58,371 nucleotides of DNA from Akkermansia sp. Lineage in GTDB: Bacteria; Verrucomicrobiota; Verrucomicrobiia; Verrucomicrobiales; Akkermansiaceae. Position numbers and translations under genes: made by a program. Location of the stretch: positions 1 to 58,371 of the forward strand of contig JAFYUT010000005.1 of NCBI GenBank assembly GCA_017549485.1. The letters run 5' to 3'. Below the pieces are notes generated by a model. That model did no database searches and was not told the DNA's origin. It saw nothing but the letters and a program-made list of their open reading frames with translations. Below are positions 7,853-16,056 of this stretch, one piece after another (positions within the stretch are counted from its first letter, which is position 1; each line of letters opens with the position of its first letter).

Positions 7853-9538
7853 ATGACGAACGAAGAAACGAAACGAGATTTCATACGTGAATGGATAGCA
7901 AGTGACCTTGCTGAAGGCCACTGCAAAACACCCATTACCCGTTTTCCGCCGGAGCCTAACGGCTACCTTCACATCGGACACGCCAAAGCCATCTGCCTGG
8001 ATTTCGGTGTAGCGAAGGAATACGCCCAACAAGGCGCGGTGTGCCACCTGCGTTTCGATGATACGAACCCCTGCAAAGAAGATGTCGAGTTCGTCAACTC
8101 CATACAAGAGGACATCAAGTGGCTGGGTTTTGACTGGGGTGAACACCTGTACTGGGCTTCCGACATTTTCGATTTCTACTATGAGTGTGCCATTCACCTC
8201 ATTAAAAACGGCTTGGCTTATGTGGATGAGCAAGACCGTGAGACCATGCGTGCCCAGCGCGGCAACTTGACCACGCCCGGCACCCACTCCCCCTACCGCG
8301 ACCGCAGTGTAGAAGAGAATCTTGCGCAGTTCGAGGCGATGAAGGCCGGCAAATTCCCCGAGGGCGGAGCTGTGTTGCGCGCCAAGATTGACATGGCCAG
8401 CAGCAACATGAACATGCGTGACCCTGTCATCTACCGCATTTCGTACGACCACCACCACAACACGGGTAACACATGGTGCATTTACCCGATGTATGACTTT
8501 GCGCATCCGCTGGAGGACGCCTACGAGTACATCACACACTCCCTGTGCACGCTTGAGTTTGAAAACCACCGACCGCTGTACGATTGGGTGATTGAGAATT
8601 GCCCCATTCCGGCCGGGTCTCGCCCGCAGCAGCGTGAGTTCTCCCGCCTTAACATCACCTACACCGTAATGAGTAAGCGTAAACTGCGCCAGATGGTAGA
8701 GGAAAACTATGTAGCCGGTTGGGATGACCCCCGCATGCCCACAATTTGCGGTATGCGCCGCCGTGGTTACCCCGCTAAGGCTATTGTAGACTTCTGCGAG
8801 GGCGTGGGTATCACCAAGTTCAACGGCAATACAGATGTTGCCCGTTTGGAAAACGCTGTACGCAGTGAGCTCAACGCTAATGCCGAGCGCCGCATGGCCG
8901 TGCTTAAGCCCCTTAAACTCGTACTCACCAACCTGCCGGATGACCATGAGGAAGAGGTTGAAGTAGTTATCAACCCCGAGAAACCCGAGCTGGGCAACCG
9001 CAAACTCACCCTCACGAAAGAGGTGTGGATTGAGCAAGACGACTTCATGGTAGACCCGCCCAAGAAATACAAGCGCCTCAGCCCCGGGGTATGCGTGCGC
9101 CTGCGTGGCGGCTATTGCATTATCGCCAATGATTACGTGGCCGATGCAGACGGCAACGTGACCGAGGTACATGCCGAGGTTCTCCCCGGCACCATCGGCA
9201 CCAATCCTCCCGAGGGTATTCGCTGCAAGGGTGCTATTCACTGGGTATCTGCCAAGTATGGCGTTAAGGCAGAGATTCGCCTGTACGACCGTTTATTCAG
9301 CGATGAAGCACCGGATGCCAACCCGGAGGGCTTCTTGGCCTCGCTCAACAAAGACAGCCTCACTGTACTGACAGATGCCGTAGTAGAGCCGGCTTTGGCA
9401 AATGCCCCGGCAGAGTTCTTGTGCCAGTTTGAGCGCACAGGCTACTTTGTGGCCGACCGCTACGACCACAGCCCTGAGCACCCCGTATTCAACCGCTCGG
9501 TTGGTCTGCGCGACTCTTGGGCTAAAATGAATAAGTAA
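7853..9538 (+). CDS. glnS: Glutaminyl-tRNA synthetase
   Basis: About 561 residues, matching the roughly 554 of E. coli GlnRS. It charges tRNA-Gln with glutamine in the cytoplasm. Class I motifs are present: the HIGH box as PNGYLHIGHAK near residue 40 and the KMSKS-type loop as VMSKRKL near residue 270. The GlnRS-specific segments RFPPEPNG, LRFDDTNP and YPMYDFAHPLEDA are clear. The start at ATG 7853 is supported by a -10 box 8 bases upstream. Having GlnRS means Gln-tRNA can be made directly rather than only through the amidotransferase route. A strong terminator follows. Confidence 0.97.
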   Translation: MTNEETKRDFIREWIASDLAEGHCKTPITRFPPEPNGYLHIGHAKAICLDFGVAKEYAQQGAVCHLRFDDTNPCKEDVEFVNSIQEDIKWLGFDWGEHLYWASDIFDFYYECAIHLIKNGLAYVDEQDRETMRAQRGNLTTPGTHSPYRDRSVEENLAQFEAMKAGKFPEGGAVLRAKIDMASSNMNMRDPVIYRISYDHHHNTGNTWCIYPMYDFAHPLEDAYEYITHSLCTLEFENHRPLYDWVIENCPIPAGSRPQQREFSRLNITYTVMSKRKLRQMVEENYVAGWDDPRMPTICGMRRRGYPAKAIVDFCEGVGITKFNGNTDVARLENAVRSELNANAERRMAVLKPLKLVLTNLPDDHEEEVEVVINPEKPELGNRKLTLTKEVWIEQDDFMVDPPKKYKRLSPGVCVRLRGGYCIIANDYVADADGNVTEVHAEVLPGTIGTNPPEGIRCKGAIHWVSAKYGVKAEIRLYDRLFSDEAPDANPEGFLASLNKDSLTVLTDAVVEPALANAPAEFLCQFERTGYFVADRYDHSPEHPVFNRSVGLRDSWAKMNK

Positions 9539-9559
9539 TCAGCTGATAACCTTATCCCC

Positions 9560-9609
9560 GTTCGGCGGCTTGCGCCGCATCTTACGCCAAGCCGCCGAAC
9601 ATCTTTTTT
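9560..9609 (+). terminator. Terminator after glnS
   Basis: A long GC-rich stem (GTTCGGCGGCTTG at 9560-9572 with its complement at 9588-9600) is followed by a T7 run. It sits in the 80-base gap before ribBA and leaves no room for an FMN riboswitch. Confidence 0.8.
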
Positions 9610-9618
9610 TACACAGTC

Positions 9619-10992
9619 ATGAAGAATATCGAGTTTTCCTCTAAAAACGGCGTATTTGATATGAACAGCTTTATCTGCGAGTGCGACGCCGCAGTGAGCG
9701 GAGAGCCCCTGCCCGAGCTTCAGCAAGAGGAGCCCCCTGCATCCTCTCCCGTGGTGGAAATTCCTACACCGGCTGTTCCCGTAGCAGATGGTACGGACCC
9801 CATCATCTACCACCCTCTGGAGGAAGTACTGTGCGACCTGCGCATGGGCAAGCTCATTCTCATGACGGATGACCCGCACCGTGAAAATGAGGCCGATTTG
9901 GTGTGTGCAGGTCAATTTGCCACCCCGCAAAACATCAACTTTATGGCCACCCATGCCCGTGGGCTCATCTGCGTGCCCATGGCTCCCGAAAAGGTGGACG
10001 GAATCGGCCTGCCCATGCAAGCCCAGCACAACACGGAAAAACTGCACACCGCTTTCACGGTAAGTGTGGATGCCAAGGAGGGCACAACAACCGGCATCAG
10101 CGCATTTGAGCGCTCCATCACCACCATGAAGCTGGCAGACCCCAAAGCCACGCTGGACGACTTTGTGCAACCCGGCCACTGTTTCCCGCTGCGCGCAGTA
10201 GAGGGAGGTGTGATTCGCCGCGCCGGCCATACGGAGGGCACGGTAGACATGCTGCGCATTGCCGGGCTTGAGCCCGTGGGCGTGTGCTGCGAAATCATGA
10301 AAGAGGATGGCACCATGGCCCGCCTCGGTGAGCTGGGCGAGTTCCAACGCAAGTTCGGGCTCAAAGCCTGTTCTTTGGCTCAAATCATTGAACACCGCCA
10401 GCATACGGAAAAACTTATCGTCAAGGAAGAAGTGGTTAAATTGCCCACCGATTTCGGTGAGTTCACCTGCCACTCCTACCACTCCAAGGTAGATGGTCAA
10501 ACCCACTTAGCCTTGGTACACGGGGACATTGACCCGAGTAAGCCGGTGCTCTGCCGTGTACACAGTGAGTGTCTCACGGGGGATGTGTTCGGCAGCCGCC
10601 GTTGTGATTGCGGTAGCCAGCTGCACACCGCCATGCGCCGCATTGCACGCGAGGGAGGCGTGCTGCTCTACCTGCGCCAAGAGGGCCGTGGTATCGGTCT
10701 ATCTGCTAAATTGCATGCTTATAAGTTGCAAGAGCAAGGCCTTGATACGGTGGATGCCAACATTGAATTGGGTTTCGCCCCCGACCTGCGCGACTACGGA
10801 GTGGGCGCACAGATTCTGAGAGACCTCGGTGTTTCCAAATTACGCTTGCTCACCAACAATCCCAAAAAAATTGTAGGACTTGCCGGCCATGGACTGGAAG
10901 TGGTGGAGCAAATGCCCATCAATATCCCCGCACATGAGGATAACAAGGCCTACCTTGACACCAAGAGAGACCGCATGGGACACCTCATCTGA
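9619..10992 (+). CDS. ribBA: RibBA: DHBP synthase / GTP cyclohydrolase II
   Basis: A 457-residue bifunctional enzyme opening both branches of riboflavin synthesis. The N-terminal DHBP synthase domain (about 65-265) makes dihydroxybutanone phosphate from ribulose 5-phosphate. It shows DDPHRENEADL, HARGLICVP, TTGISAFERS and the RAGHTE motif. The C-terminal cyclohydrolase II domain (about 270-455) shows the zinc motif C-x2-G-D-x-FGSRRCDCG and LRQEGRGIGLSAK. An unusual extension of about 60 residues, Pro/Glu/Ala-rich, precedes the first domain. No other rib gene lies nearby and no FMN element fits upstream. Confidence 0.96.
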   Translation: MKNIEFSSKNGVFDMNSFICECDAAVSGEPLPELQQEEPPASSPVVEIPTPAVPVADGTDPIIYHPLEEVLCDLRMGKLILMTDDPHRENEADLVCAGQFATPQNINFMATHARGLICVPMAPEKVDGIGLPMQAQHNTEKLHTAFTVSVDAKEGTTTGISAFERSITTMKLADPKATLDDFVQPGHCFPLRAVEGGVIRRAGHTEGTVDMLRIAGLEPVGVCCEIMKEDGTMARLGELGEFQRKFGLKACSLAQIIEHRQHTEKLIVKEEVVKLPTDFGEFTCHSYHSKVDGQTHLALVHGDIDPSKPVLCRVHSECLTGDVFGSRRCDCGSQLHTAMRRIAREGGVLLYLRQEGRGIGLSAKLHAYKLQEQGLDTVDANIELGFAPDLRDYGVGAQILRDLGVSKLRLLTNNPKKIVGLAGHGLEVVEQMPINIPAHEDNKAYLDTKRDRMGHLI

Positions 10993-11018
10993 TAACAGAG
11001 AAAGATTCTCACCCAATC

Positions 11019-11068
11019 GGCGCCGCGACAAGCCTATTAATCACCAAGGCTTACCGCGGCGCTCTTTG
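11019..11068 (+). terminator. Terminator after ribBA
   Basis: Stem GCGCCGCG (11020-11027) with CGCGGCGC (11055-11062), extended by an inner AAGCCT/AGGCTT pairing and followed by a T-rich stretch. It lies between convergent genes. Confidence 0.65.
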
Positions 11069-11070
11069 TT

Positions 11071-11661
11071 TCACTTTTGAGGGCGAGAAGCCGCTGCCCC
11101 GTACATGTTGGGGCCGGTACCGGGCATGCAGGTAAATACAAAAATAATGATGGAGGCTATATACCCCACACAAGGAACAAACTCCAAAGCAACCCACCAA
11201 CCACCTTTGCCTATATCATGCAAACGCCGTACTTTGACTGCCAAATTGGGTATAAATGTAAGCAATATATACAGCAAATAGATTAACAGTAACGGCAGCG
11301 GCATCAATTCCAACTCAGGGTCTATAGAACACAGTACCAACAAAGGGAGGTATATAAGTATCTGAGTCAGAGCAAACCACCAATACTCTGCCCGAGAAGC
11401 ACGCCCGGAAAAATCTGCATACTTACGGAAGAGACAGGTAACAAAAGCATTAGCCATATTCCATGAAAGATTGGATGGCTCAGCCTCTGTATTACCCCCC
11501 GGCACCACGCGGGAAATCGGCTGCCAAACCGCCATCCCTGGCGTAAACACGACACAATCTTGCGGCACCTCGCCTTGGTGAATCTTTTGCAGAATGGTAC
11601 TCAGCGGCCAAGGCCCCAGGGCCGAGCTACCGGGATACGCCACATGATACAGTTGTTCCAT
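11071..11661 (-). CDS. DUF805 membrane protein with N-terminal GYF_2-like domain
   Basis: About 196 residues. The first 50 (MEQLYHVAYPG to GMAVWQPIS) resemble the GYF_2 fold with its GPWPLSTI and W-x-P signature. The rest is DUF805-like: FSGRASRAEYWWFAL, several hydrophobic helices (ILIYLPLLVLC, LLIYLLYILLTFIP) and the conserved RRLHDIGKGGWW. Such proteins are small inner-membrane proteins of unknown role. The start is set at the Met before the GYF-like domain, 8 bases after the stop of the upstream ferredoxin gene, so the two are probably co-transcribed. Confidence 0.8.
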   Translation of the reverse strand: MEQLYHVAYPGSSALGPWPLSTILQKIHQGEVPQDCVVFTPGMAVWQPISRVVPGGNTEAEPSNLSWNMANAFVTCLFRKYADFSGRASRAEYWWFALTQILIYLPLLVLCSIDPELELMPLPLLLIYLLYILLTFIPNLAVKVRRLHDIGKGGWWVALEFVPCVGYIASIIIFVFTCMPGTGPNMYGAAASRPQK

Positions 11662-11669
11662 AAATTCAA

Positions 11670-12422
11670 TCAGATGAAGAGTTCGGGCAACTTGGGCTCT
11701 GAGGCCACTGCTTGAAGGCGCTGGGCCATCATCTCTTTCACAGGAGCCGGCAGGAGTCTGGCTCTGCGCGGGCATACCATGATACAACGCATGCAGAGCA
11801 TACACTTGGCGGCATCCGTTGTATGAGGAGCGTCCGCAGGTATAGCACCGGCGGGGCATAAGCGTGCGCAGCGGCCACAGCCTCCGCAAGCCTCAGTCGT
11901 TTGCGGCACTACCGGCATTTTCGGCAATTCTTTGTACGGTTCATTACCGGGTACGGTCACAACGCTCATATCATCGGCCTCAAGTTTTGCAGCAACCTTG
12001 GTGCCGAATTCGGCGGCGCAGGCCAAATCCTCTGCATTCGGACGAGCAGCAGCAATGCTACGCACAATAGAATGCTCTGCCACAAAAGCGGCGGCAGCTA
12101 CCACGGTAAACCCGCAGGCCGTAAGCTCATTTTTCAGCTCCAGCAAGGCATCTTCATAAGCACGGTTGCCATACACCACTACGGCAACGGCAGCTTGCCC
12201 CTGCCCCTTGATTCGGCGCAAACGCTCTACTGCAACAACAGGTAAGCGCCCGCCGTACACGGGCAATACCGCCATAAGCGGGGTGAACAGCGGCAGCGGA
12301 GCTACCTCTGTACACAAATCTATCTTGTTCACATTCATAGCAGAGCCAATTATGGCATCTGCAACTCGTTGGGTTCCACCCGTAGGGCTGAAAACGGCTT
12401 GGGTCAGGGTTAACGTGTTCAT
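11670..12422 (-). CDS. EFR1-type flavodoxin/ferredoxin fusion protein
   Basis: About 250 residues. The N-terminal half is flavodoxin-like with an FMN phosphate loop (FSPTGGTQ near residue 12), followed by VLPVYGGRLP and VVVYGNRAYEDALLEL. The C-terminal part has two 4Fe-4S motifs, CGGCGRCARLCP and CMLCMRCIMVCP. This is the EFR1-family arrangement of a cytoplasmic electron carrier; its partner is unknown. Met at 12422 (MNTLTLTQ) is a better start than the one seven codons upstream because the flavodoxin strand begins there. It is divergent from the secreted protein at 12631. Confidence 0.85.
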   Translation of the reverse strand: MNTLTLTQAVFSPTGGTQRVADAIIGSAMNVNKIDLCTEVAPLPLFTPLMAVLPVYGGRLPVVAVERLRRIKGQGQAAVAVVVYGNRAYEDALLELKNELTACGFTVVAAAAFVAEHSIVRSIAAARPNAEDLACAAEFGTKVAAKLEADDMSVVTVPGNEPYKELPKMPVVPQTTEACGGCGRCARLCPAGAIPADAPHTTDAAKCMLCMRCIMVCPRRARLLPAPVKEMMAQRLQAVASEPKLPELFI

Positions 12423-12592
12423 GTTCCCCCATATTCTGAACATTAGTTGAAACTAAGTCAAACAAAAAGAGGCCCGGGTGCATTCCCTTTGTATATTTAC
12501 CGGTGTAAATGAGAGCCGGTGTGTTATATCTAGCTGTTTTCGTACGAATAGCTCACAGATTGAGTCAATCTCCGGTGTGACATGCATAGTGC

Positions 12593-12621
12593 TTGACATA
12601 TGAAAGGATATGCATTAAAAA
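12593..12621 (+). promoter_or_regulatory. Promoter of the secreted protein gene at 12631
   Basis: A consensus TTGACA (12593-12598), a 17-base spacer and TAAAAA (12616-12621), nine bases before the ATG. The spacing implies a leader of only about 2-3 bases. Confidence 0.65.
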
Positions 12622-12630
12622 GAGAGAGCA

Positions 12631-13155
12631 ATGAAACACCTCACACAACTGCTGGCTATGGCCCTGACCGGTCTTTCTGCCATGACGGCTATGCCTGCCG
12701 GTGCGCAGGAGCGCATCACCTTTGCAGAAACCGAAGACGGAGAGAAAAACGTCAACTACAAGTTCTGGGTATGTATCGTCGGTTGCCCGAAACAGGCTGT
12801 CACCGCCGTGCGATTGGACACGATTGTATCCGTCAGTAAACATACCTACTCCGTAGACAATGTGGTGGTGAAAGAATGCACCATTGACACACGTGGCAAT
12901 AACAGCATACGCTTTTATTGCATGAATAACACGGAGCAGTCTCAAAAGATGATGGACCGCACCAAAAATACCCGTAAGCTCATCGACAGCAAAACGGGAG
13001 GGCTCACCTCTAAACCGGCAAAAAAATTCCCCGAAGGCACCTACAGCCACAATGTGGAATACCTGATTGACGACCCGAAAAAGATTGACGACATTTACGA
13101 GTCTGCCCTTAATGCCGTTATCAAGAACCGCGGCTGCACTTTCAAAGTAAATTAA
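12631..13155 (+). CDS. Secreted protein of unknown function
   Basis: 174 residues with a Sec signal peptide (MKHLTQLLAMALTGLSAMTA, cleavage probably after AGA-Q). The mature part has scattered cysteines (VCIVGCPKQ, VKECTID, FYCMNN, RGCTFKVN) suggesting disulfides in the periplasm. I recognise no family. It lies 6 bases before an FKBP isomerase gene, so the two are probably one transcript; whether the isomerase helps fold it is speculation. Confidence 0.7.
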   Translation: MKHLTQLLAMALTGLSAMTAMPAGAQERITFAETEDGEKNVNYKFWVCIVGCPKQAVTAVRLDTIVSVSKHTYSVDNVVVKECTIDTRGNNSIRFYCMNNTEQSQKMMDRTKNTRKLIDSKTGGLTSKPAKKFPEGTYSHNVEYLIDDPKKIDDIYESALNAVIKNRGCTFKVN

Positions 13156-13161
13156 TTTTTT

Positions 13162-13962
13162 ATGAACAAAACAACATACGCAATGATTGGTCTGAGCCTT
13201 GCCATGGCACCGCTCAGCTTCGCCCAAGACACCACTCCCGCTGTTGCAGTGGCTCAGCCCACGGCAGAGGAGGTTAAGCAGGGCTTCTCCTATCTCATCG
13301 GCCAGCAGCTCGGCGGCAGCCTTGCCAATGACCTGAGCGAGCTGCAGATTTCCGATATCGATGCAGCTATGCTCATGAAAGGCATTGAGGACGGCATGGC
13401 TAACCGTGTTGACCCCGAAATGGCTAAAAAAGATGTACGCGCCATTATGGCGGCTTTCGTGGCTGAAATGGACAACCGCGTAGCAGCCAAGGCGGAGGCT
13501 AATGCCAATGCCGGCAAGGCTTTCTTGGCAGAAAACGCCAAGAAAGAAGGTGTAGTCACCCTGCCCAGCGGGCTCCAATACAAAGTGCTCAGCACCGGTA
13601 CCGGCCGCAAGTTCGATGCCAAGAAAGACAAGGATAGCTCCATTGCCATGGTTACATACGAGGGCCGCAAGATTGACGGCACGGTATTTGATTCCAGCGA
13701 TGTGCCCGTGGAGTTCCCGTTGGACGGCGTAATCCCCGGCTTCAGCGAGGCTCTCAAGCTCATGCCGGTGGACTCTGAGTGGGAGATTTACATTCCCTCT
13801 GAGCTTGCATACGGCGACCGCGGTCCCGGCATCATCGGGCCCAATGCCACGCTCATCTTCAAGCTGAAGCTCACTGATATCAAAGAGCCCCTCGGCTCTC
13901 AGAGCAACCCGATGCAGCTCAGCCCCGAGCAAATCCAGCAGCTCCTGAACCAGCAACCCTGA
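13162..13962 (+). CDS. Exported FKBP-type peptidyl-prolyl isomerase
   Basis: 266 residues: a signal peptide (to about residue 21, FAQD), an FkpA/Mip-like alpha-helical N-terminal domain (FSYLIGQQLGGSLAND, with a long helix ending NAGKAFLAENAKKEGV), and an FKBP domain (about 135-245) containing VTYEGRKIDGTVFDSS, VIPGFSEALKLMPVDSEWEIYIPSELAYG and IGPNATLIFKLKL. It catalyses cis/trans isomerisation of prolyl bonds in periplasmic proteins. Length and architecture fit FkpA/Mip. A Gln-rich tail follows the catalytic domain. It is the second gene of a two-gene unit ending in a strong terminator. Confidence 0.92.
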   Translation: MNKTTYAMIGLSLAMAPLSFAQDTTPAVAVAQPTAEEVKQGFSYLIGQQLGGSLANDLSELQISDIDAAMLMKGIEDGMANRVDPEMAKKDVRAIMAAFVAEMDNRVAAKAEANANAGKAFLAENAKKEGVVTLPSGLQYKVLSTGTGRKFDAKKDKDSSIAMVTYEGRKIDGTVFDSSDVPVEFPLDGVIPGFSEALKLMPVDSEWEIYIPSELAYGDRGPGIIGPNATLIFKLKLTDIKEPLGSQSNPMQLSPEQIQQLLNQQP

Positions 13963-13987
13963 TTCCGGATTCAGCTCCTTTTTCATG

Positions 13988-14016
13988 CCCGCAGCCAATT
14001 CGGTTGCGGGCTTTTT
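13988..14016 (+). terminator. Terminator after the FKBP gene
   Basis: Stem CCCGCAGCC (13988-13996) with GGTTGCGGG (14002-14010), a small loop and a T6 tail. Confidence 0.85.
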
Positions 14017-14047
14017 TGTGTTAATTACGGCGGATGGCATTTTCAAC

Positions 14048-14076
14048 TTGAAAACAGTTGGAAAGCGAGTTATTAT
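14048..14076 (+). promoter_or_regulatory. Promoter of the beta-CASP nuclease, leaderless
   Basis: TTGAAA (14048-14053), a 17-base spacer and TATTAT (14071-14076). The -10 box ends 7 bases before ATG 14084, so transcription should start at the start codon itself. Confidence 0.7.
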
Positions 14077-14083
14077 AAGGTTA

Positions 14084-15493
14084 ATGAAAATTCATTTTTG
14101 CGGAGCAGCTCAAACCACTACCGGCTCCCAGCACTTGCTGGAAGTAAACGGCAAACGCATACTGCTTGACTGCGGTATGTATCAAGGGCATCGTGATGAC
14201 CAATTACGCATTAACCGCGATTTCCCTTATTTTGACCCCAAAAGCGTGCATTGCGTTATCCTTTCTCACGCCCACATAGACCACTCCGGCAACCTGCCCA
14301 ATTTGGTCAAAAAGGGATTCAACGGCTTTATCTACACCACATACGGCACCCGAGACCTGTGCTCGGTCATGCTGGCAGATGCAGCCCGTATTCAGGCAAG
14401 CGATGTCAAGTTCCTCAATAAAATGGATGCCCGCAAAGGCGGCAGCGGCAGTGTGGCAGAGGTGATATACACCGAGCAAGACGCCGAGGCCTGCATGCGC
14501 AGATTCCTGACCATTGGCTACCACATGCCCCTGCCCATTGCACCGGGTGTTACGCTTACGTTCTACGATGCCGGGCATATTCTGGGCGCAGCACAGGTGG
14601 TACTGGATATTGACGATGAAGAAGACGGGCAACACAAGCGTTTGCTCTTCTCCGGCGATATAGGCCGCGGCAACAATGAGCTGCTGCGAGACCCCGAACC
14701 GGTGGAAGGCGTGGATATCATGCTGATGGAAAGCACCTATGGCGGCAGATTCCATGAATCCGGCACGCGTGCAGATGATACCTTTATTGCCACCATCAAA
14801 GCAGCCATGAAACGAGGGGGCAACGTATATATACCCGCCTTTGCCGTAGAACGCACGCAGCAGTTGCTCTACCTGCTGAACCGCGCCTACCGAGACGGCA
14901 AAATGCCCAATTACCCCGTATATGTGGATAGCCCCATGGCGGTAAGTGCAACGGAGATTTTCCGCATTCACCCCGAATGCTTTAATAAGGAGGTGTATGA
15001 TTTCCTGTTCAATGAGAGAGACCCCTTCGGCTTTGAACAACTGCACATGGTACGCACGGTGAGCGAGTCTCAACGGCTCAACAACATGAGGGAGAAAGCC
15101 ATCATCATCTCTGCCTCGGGCATGTGCGAAGCGGGGCGTATTCTGCACCACCTCAAAAACGGTATCAGCAGAGATAACAACTCCGTGCTTTTTGTGGGCT
15201 ATTGCGCAGCCAACACGCTGGGCAGGCGCATTATGGACGGCGCGCTGGAGGTGCGTATTCTGGGCGACCTCTACCCCGTGCGAGCCAAAGTCATCAGCTT
15301 GGACTCCTTCTCAGGGCATGCTGACCACGGCGAGCTCATCAACTACTTCGGGCGTACCGGCGGTAAAAAGAGCAAGGTATATTTGGTACACGGCGAAAAA
15401 GAATGCACCGCTGCACTCAAAGCCGCCCTTCTCCCCCTGCACAAGAACGGCGAGATTCATGTGGCGCATTTGAACACGGTGGTAGAGTGTTAA
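14084..15493 (+). CDS. Metallo-beta-lactamase / beta-CASP RNA-processing nuclease
   Basis: 469 residues with the CPSF/YsfA-type layout. The metallo-beta-lactamase core carries SHAHIDHSG (zinc ligands) and FSGDIGR. The beta-CASP insert carries PAFAVERTQQLLYLL and PVYVDSPMAVSATEIF. The final metal motifs are ISASGMCEAGRILHHL, DSFSGHADHGEL and YLVHGEKE. Related enzymes are zinc-dependent RNA endo- or exonucleases; the exact substrate is not visible. The frame is open 99 bases further upstream, but that extension overlaps the preceding terminator and the -10 box, so ATG 14084 is chosen. Confidence 0.9.
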   Translation: MKIHFCGAAQTTTGSQHLLEVNGKRILLDCGMYQGHRDDQLRINRDFPYFDPKSVHCVILSHAHIDHSGNLPNLVKKGFNGFIYTTYGTRDLCSVMLADAARIQASDVKFLNKMDARKGGSGSVAEVIYTEQDAEACMRRFLTIGYHMPLPIAPGVTLTFYDAGHILGAAQVVLDIDDEEDGQHKRLLFSGDIGRGNNELLRDPEPVEGVDIMLMESTYGGRFHESGTRADDTFIATIKAAMKRGGNVYIPAFAVERTQQLLYLLNRAYRDGKMPNYPVYVDSPMAVSATEIFRIHPECFNKEVYDFLFNERDPFGFEQLHMVRTVSESQRLNNMREKAIIISASGMCEAGRILHHLKNGISRDNNSVLFVGYCAANTLGRRIMDGALEVRILGDLYPVRAKVISLDSFSGHADHGELINYFGRTGGKKSKVYLVHGEKECTAALKAALLPLHKNGEIHVAHLNTVVEC

Positions 15494-15521
15494 TGGCGCA
15501 TACTGTCACTTGCAGTTAAAA

Positions 15522-15566
15522 CACAAGGCTTCAGTCCCCCGAATAAAGCGGGACTGAAGCCTTGTC
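15522..15566. terminator. Hairpin between convergent genes (terminator, REP-like core)
   Basis: A 16-bp perfect stem (15523-15538 with 15550-15565). The minus-strand side has the T-rich tail, so it best terminates the gene ending at 15590. The core GGCTTCAGTCC resembles the palindromes at 201-283. Confidence 0.65.
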
Positions 15567-15589
15567 TCTCTGATAACAATGGTGCCCGG

Positions 15590-16009
15590 TTATGGCAAAG
15601 GCCCCGCTTGGGGGACATGGTGATATGAGTAAACCGCGTGACTATCCAAACGGTGTACTTTGCCATCCCACCGGTAATAGAGAATATAAAACTCACAAGC
15701 CTTTGCCGGGGAAATAACAACGGCATAGCGTTGCATGTCGTCGGGCAGGATAATTTCTCGAGCCACACACATATGCACCTCAGAATCCTCAGGGGCAATA
15801 ACATACCCATTGTAATGGAGTGCAGTCTCCACCTCCTCTATTGTCTGCCCGTATAACTTTAACAAAAAGAGGTTCAGTGTAAACAATATATCTGCTTTTG
15901 CCTCTGATTGGGGGTGCAGACATTCGAGTGTAAAATCGTTACCGGAGACGTCATCCGCTCCGCCTACCATACCGCATAGCGGCACCAATACAAACAATAA
16001 CTTTTTCAT
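15590..16009 (-). CDS. Small secreted protein of unknown function
   Basis: 139 residues. The N-terminus MKKLLFVLVPLCGMVGGADD is a signal peptide. The mature part (LECLHPQSEAKADILFTLNLFLL to HHVPQAGPLP) has no family I recognise. The start at 16009 is chosen because the signal peptide begins there; the open frame extends 17 codons further upstream, overlapping nagZ's end, without plausible sequence. It follows nagZ by 47 bases. Confidence 0.6.
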   Translation of the reverse strand: MKKLLFVLVPLCGMVGGADDVSGNDFTLECLHPQSEAKADILFTLNLFLLKLYGQTIEEVETALHYNGYVIAPEDSEVHMCVAREIILPDDMQRYAVVISPAKACEFYILYYRWDGKVHRLDSHAVYSYHHVPQAGPLP

Positions 16010-16056
16010 AGTGTTGGATATTAATTTTTGCGCCGGGAGGGCGCGTTTTTTACCGC

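Noticed and set aside
7238..9241. Long open frame on the minus strand opposite glnS
   Set aside because: It mirrors glnS and the end of the helicase genes, has no family features, and its length follows from codon bias of the gene on the other strand.
9539..9618. FMN riboswitch upstream of ribBA
   Set aside because: The gap is only 80 bases and is filled by the glnS terminator hairpin; no RFN-type structure fits.
12565..14046. Long minus-strand frame opposite the secreted protein and FKBP genes
   Set aside because: It covers both signal-peptide genes and their terminator, and lacks any recognisable motif.
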